From positions 1,271,311 to 1,335,310 of the forward strand of contig NZ_LMDU01000001.1 of the NCBI RefSeq assembly GCF_001425165.1: a stretch of DNA of 64,000 bases, written 5' to 3'. A program made the translations under genes and the position numbers. The notes beneath the pieces are model-generated. The model saw nothing but the letters and a program-made list of their open reading frames with translations, was not told where the DNA came from and did no database searches. Of the stretch, positions 60,612 to 64,000 are shown one piece after another. Source of the DNA: Pelomonas sp. Root405. Lineage in GTDB: Bacteria > Pseudomonadota > Gammaproteobacteria > Burkholderiales > Burkholderiaceae_C. Positions within the stretch are counted from its first letter, which is position 1, and every line of letters starts with the position of its first letter.

Positions 60612-63194
60612 ATGAACCGCAACCCCTCCCTCAAGCCCGTGGCCGCCGCCGTGCTCGTGCTGGCCAGCGCCGCGCACGCGCAGACACGGCCCGCCGAACC
60701 CGCCGATCCCAAGAATGAGCTGGGCACCGTCGTCGTGACCGGCATTCGCAGCGCGCTGCAACGCGCCAATGAGATCAAGCGCGAGGCGCCGCAGGTGATG
60801 GACGTCATCACCTCCGAAGACGTCGGCAAGCTGCCCGACGCCAACGTGGCCGAGGCCCTGCAGCGCGTCACCGGCGTGCAGGTGACGCGCGTGTTCGGCG
60901 AAGGCCAGTCGGTCTCCATCCGCGGCTTGCCGCTGGTGCGCGTGGAGGTGGATGGCCGCACGCTGCTGGGCTACTCGGCCCGCCTGTCGCCGCCCGAGAA
61001 CGAACAGCTGGGCCGCAACTCCGGACTGGACACCGTGCCTTCGGGCCTGTTCGGCCGGCTGGAGGTACGCAAGTCGCCCATCGCTGCGCAGGTGGAAGGC
61101 GGCCTGTCGGGCTCGGTCAACCTCGTCACGCCCGACCCGCTGGACTTCCGCGGCCTCACGGTCGCGCTGCGCGGCTCCGCCGAGTACTCGCAGGAGGCGG
61201 GCGAGACCAAGCCCGTGTTCTCCGCGCTGATTGCCCAGCAGTTCGCCGACAAGCAGCTCGGCGTGCTGCTGGCGGTGGACTACACGCAGCGCATCACCCG
61301 CACCCAGGCCTTCGAGCGCAACAACTTCTTCAGCCGGACCGGCGCCACCGCCGACCTCAACGGCGACGGCTCGGCTGACATCAGCGGCGACCGCACGCAG
61401 TACGAGCAGTTCACCGTCGACCGCTCGCGCTTCGGCGCCACCGCCGAGGCGCAGCTGCGCCTGTCGCCCGAGCTGGAGTTCAAGCTCGAAGGCATCTACT
61501 CCAAGCTCAAGACCGAGCGCCAGCAGGACTTCATGTCCTGGCGCTATGCCGGCAAGGCCATCACCAACCCTGAGTTCGACGGCAACTTCATCGTCGCCGG
61601 CAACTCGCTGGGCGCCCTGCAACACGCCGGCCTGCGCCGCGCCGAGCCCACCGAGAGCATGCTGAGCGCGCTCAGCGTCAAGTGGCGGCCGACGAGCAAT
61701 CTGACGGTGCGCCCAGAGTACAGCGCCAGCCGCGGCACGCTGGAGCAGACCATCCAGCAGATGACGCTGGACTCCCTCAATGCCAACGTGCCGGGCCGGT
61801 TCGACTACCGCGCCGGCCCCGTGCCCAGCCTGGACCTCGGCGCGTTCAACCCTGCCGACCCGGCCAACTACAAGCTTGCCACCAACGGCGTGCGCGCGAA
61901 CCTGCTGCTGGCACAGATGGATGAGAAGGTGGGCAAGCTCGACGTGGCGTACGACTTCGATGACGGCGTCCTGAAGAGCATCTCCGCCGGCGTGCGCGTG
62001 CGCGACCTGCATGCCGTCTCCAATGCCTACCGCAGCCAGGTCACGGCGCCGCTGGCCGAGGTGCGCCCCTACTGGACGACGACCGATGCCGCCAGCTTCC
62101 TGCCCGGCATCAGCGGCGCCTTCCCGCGCTCCTTCCTGACCGCCAACATCGACCCGGGCTACATCATCGAGCGCGCCTCCGGCGGCCTGCCGCTGCTGCC
62201 CAACAGCGCTCGCGACTACGACCTGAAGGAGAAGGCCACGGCGTTCTACCTGATGGCCGATTTCGAAGGCACGCTGGGCGGCGTGAGCTACAGCGCCAAC
62301 ACCGGCGTGCGTCACATCCGCACCGACTTCGGCGTGGATACGCTGACCCAGGGCGCCACGCTGATCCCCACGCATGACGAGAACAGCTACGCCAACACAT
62401 TGCCCAGCGCCAACATCGTCTTCAACATCACGCGCGACTTCATGGTGCGGCTGTCAGCCAGCAAGACCCTGCAGCAGGCCGGCATCGCCGAGCTGGCGCC
62501 GTCCACCTTCGTCAACATCAGCAACCGCACGGCCACTGGCGGCAACGCGACGCTCAAGCCCACGTTGTCCAACAACCTTGACGCGTCCTTCGAGCTGTAT
62601 GGCACGCGCAGCGCGCTGATCTCGGGCGCCGTCTTCAGCAAGAAGGTCAGCAATGTGCAGGCCGACAACACGGTGCTGCAGACCTTCGTCGGCTTCGAGC
62701 AGCTGGGCGCCATCCCGTACACCCGCCCGGCCAACATCGGCAGCGCCCGGGTCAAGGGCTTCGAGTTCGGCGTGCAGCGCTTCTTCGACTTCCTGCCCGC
62801 GCCGTTCAACGGCTTCGGCGTGATCGCCAACTACACCTTCTCTGACGGCCAGGGCGACGGCGGCGTGCCGCTGATCGGCGTGTCCAAGCACAGCTACAAC
62901 CTGATCGGTCTGTACGAGAGCGGCCCCTTCAGCGCCCGCGTCGCCTTCAATGCGCGCGACAAGGCCGCCTTCGCGTTCACGCAAGGCCGTCCGGACTACA
63001 TCGACAAGCGCCAGCAGCTCGATGTGCAGTTCGGCTATGAGTTCAGCAAGTCGCTGTCCGTCAACTTCAACGCACAGAACCTGAATCCGAAGAAGTCCGC
63101 CACCGTCGAGTTCAGCCAGATGGGGCCGGTCGCGCTGAACAGCTATGCGTTGTCGGAGCGTCGCTTCTCCATCGGCGTGCGCGCCAAGTTCTGA
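60612..63194 (+). CDS. TonB-dependent receptor (TIGR01782 type)
   Basis: The 860-residue outer-membrane receptor has a signal peptide (about 1-23, ending AAHAQ) and a plug domain (about 35-170; GTVVVTGIRSALQRANEIKR, DVGKLPDANVAEALQRVTGVQVTR). A beta-barrel to the end follows (final RRFSIGVRAKF with terminal Phe). The plug phrase KLPDANVAEALQRV is characteristic of the Xanthomonas-Caulobacter group that takes up plant or algal oligosaccharides. It probably imports the polymer fragments cut by the next enzyme. It starts 53 bases after the unrecognised gene. Confidence 0.92.
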   Translation: MNRNPSLKPVAAAVLVLASAAHAQTRPAEPADPKNELGTVVVTGIRSALQRANEIKREAPQVMDVITSEDVGKLPDANVAEALQRVTGVQVTRVFGEGQSVSIRGLPLVRVEVDGRTLLGYSARLSPPENEQLGRNSGLDTVPSGLFGRLEVRKSPIAAQVEGGLSGSVNLVTPDPLDFRGLTVALRGSAEYSQEAGETKPVFSALIAQQFADKQLGVLLAVDYTQRITRTQAFERNNFFSRTGATADLNGDGSADISGDRTQYEQFTVDRSRFGATAEAQLRLSPELEFKLEGIYSKLKTERQQDFMSWRYAGKAITNPEFDGNFIVAGNSLGALQHAGLRRAEPTESMLSALSVKWRPTSNLTVRPEYSASRGTLEQTIQQMTLDSLNANVPGRFDYRAGPVPSLDLGAFNPADPANYKLATNGVRANLLLAQMDEKVGKLDVAYDFDDGVLKSISAGVRVRDLHAVSNAYRSQVTAPLAEVRPYWTTTDAASFLPGISGAFPRSFLTANIDPGYIIERASGGLPLLPNSARDYDLKEKATAFYLMADFEGTLGGVSYSANTGVRHIRTDFGVDTLTQGATLIPTHDENSYANTLPSANIVFNITRDFMVRLSASKTLQQAGIAELAPSTFVNISNRTATGGNATLKPTLSNNLDASFELYGTRSALISGAVFSKKVSNVQADNTVLQTFVGFEQLGAIPYTRPANIGSARVKGFEFGVQRFFDFLPAPFNGFGVIANYTFSDGQGDGGVPLIGVSKHSYNLIGLYESGPFSARVAFNARDKAAFAFTQGRPDYIDKRQQLDVQFGYEFSKSLSVNFNAQNLNPKKSATVEFSQMGPVALNSYALSERRFSIGVRAKF

Positions 63195-63196
63195 TC

Positions 63197-64000
63197 ATGA
63201 AACTGCTGATCTGCCTTCTCGCGCTGGCCCTGCAAACGGCGCCTGCCGCCGCCCAGCTGCTCGTACCCACGACCGTGACGACGCCGCAGGACGTCACGGC
63301 CTACAAGGCCCTGATCGCCAAAGCCGACACGGCGCTGGCGATGAAGCCGGAGTCCGTGTTGAACAAGACGCTGACCCCCGCCAGCGGCGACAAGCACGAC
63401 TTCCTGAGCTTCGGCCCCTACTGGTGGCCGGACCCGGCCAAGCCCGACGGCTTGCCCTACATCCGCCGTGACGGCAATCGCAACCCCGACATGGCCAGGG
63501 GCAGCGACAGCCTCGCCCTGGCTCGCCTTGGCGCGGCCGTGGAGACATTGGGCCTGGCCTACCGCTTCAGCCGCGACGAGCGCTACGCGACCCAGGCGGC
63601 GGCGCTGGCGCGCGTGTGGTTCCTGGACCCGGCCACACGCATGAACCCCAACTTCCAGCATGCCCAGGCCATTCCCGGCATCACGACAGGGCGGGGCATC
63701 GGCCTCATCGAAGCGCGCTGGCTGATCAACATCAATGAGGGCCTGGCCATGCTGGGCTCGTCCAAGGCCTGGACCGCGCAGGACCGCAGCGCGATGAAGG
63801 ACTGGAACGCCGCCTTCTACACCTGGCTGCGCACCAGCAAGAACGGCCGCGACGAGGAGGGCGAGCACAACAACCATGGCAGCTGGTACGACGCGCAGGC
63901 GGCTCATCTAGCGCTGGTGCTGGGCCGCAGTGACGACGCCAGGGCCATCCTGGAGCAAGGTCTGACGCGTCGCCTCGCGGCCCACATTGCACCCGATGGC
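63197..64000 (+). CDS. Alginate-lyase-family exported enzyme, 3' end outside the window
   Basis: The 268 codons visible begin with a signal peptide (about 1-20, ending PAAAQ). The alginate-lyase (PL5-like, PF05426 type) pattern follows: FGPYWWPDPAKPDGLPYIRRDG, NPNFQHAQAIPGITTGRGIGLIE, and NNHGSWYDAQAAHLAL with the Asn-His-His/Tyr-type catalytic cluster (NNHGSWYD). Such enzymes cut uronate polymers by beta-elimination in the periplasm. It starts two bases after the TonB receptor stop. The stop codon lies beyond 64000. Confidence 0.85.
   Translation, partial: MKLLICLLALALQTAPAAAQLLVPTTVTTPQDVTAYKALIAKADTALAMKPESVLNKTLTPASGDKHDFLSFGPYWWPDPAKPDGLPYIRRDGNRNPDMARGSDSLALARLGAAVETLGLAYRFSRDERYATQAAALARVWFLDPATRMNPNFQHAQAIPGITTGRGIGLIEARWLININEGLAMLGSSKAWTAQDRSAMKDWNAAFYTWLRTSKNGRDEEGEHNNHGSWYDAQAAHLALVLGRSDDARAILEQGLTRRLAAHIAPDG

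Overview
The window is GC-rich, densely coded DNA that reads as a chromosome segment of a betaproteobacterium in the Burkholderiales, probably near Roseateles, Pelomonas or Mitsuaria. This rests on familiar gene pairs and families of that order: thrB next to a DUF2782 gene and polA, a BPSS1780-type membrane protein, a class I phaC-phaA-phaB set, glnA followed by a small secreted protein and ntrBC, and a TIGR01782-type TonB receptor. No rRNA, tRNA, CRISPR array, prophage or intact insertion sequence was seen. Both ends cut through genes: a PhoX-type phosphatase on the left and an alginate-lyase-family gene on the right.

Layout. 1-5700: phoX-like phosphatase (behind a Pho-box-like repeat), BPSS1780 membrane protein, homoserine kinase, DUF2782 protein, DNA polymerase I. 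5700-7570: a Phd/YefM antitoxin with a zeta-type toxin, then a NarL-type response regulator. 7560-13270: purine catabolism (xdhAB plus an amidase lipoprotein on one strand, guanine deaminase divergent). 13366-19525: an S9 peptidase, a three-gene unit of a winged-helix-like protein and two small membrane proteins, a periplasmic binding-protein-like gene, Nudix hydrolase, maleylacetoacetate isomerase, PgeF. 19570-23435: polyhydroxybutyrate synthesis, phaC-phaA-phaB, with a sigma-54-type promoter sequence before phaC. 23584-31592: chemoreceptor, AIM24-like protein, a translationally coupled beta-propeller/deacetylase/desaturase run, EI24 protein and a molybdopterin-binding-domain protein.

31570-42243 is a nitrogen-control block. 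glnA has a sigma-54 promoter and an NtrC-type site, and ntrB-ntrC lie downstream. Convergent to them is the nitrite assimilation unit nirB-nirD-nirC-(PP2C/kinase), which also has a sigma-54 promoter, an NtrC-type site and a long leader that folds into tandem hairpins plus a terminator-like stem. One leader loop and one loop in the nirD-nirC gap fit the hexaloop rule (A at 1, G at 4) of ANTAR antiterminator targets. This suggests nitrogen limitation (NtrC) combined with a nitrate/nitrite-responsive antiterminator that is not encoded in the window.

42278-49376: MBL-fold hydrolase, peptide deformylase, a DUF6600-like protein, TesA/ABC ATPase pair, and msrB-yciB-bolA-PPIase. 49560-56426: acyl-CoA synthetase followed by a complete branched-chain-amino-acid-type ABC transporter (livJHMGF), whose LivF has Arg in place of the Walker A Lys. 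56643-64000: a polysaccharide-utilisation locus with a LacI-type regulator, KduD-type dehydrogenase, an unrecognised 601-residue protein, a TonB-dependent receptor and an alginate-lyase-family enzyme. The regulator/kduD gap carries several operator-like palindromes. The unrecognised protein is the best candidate here for an undescribed enzyme.
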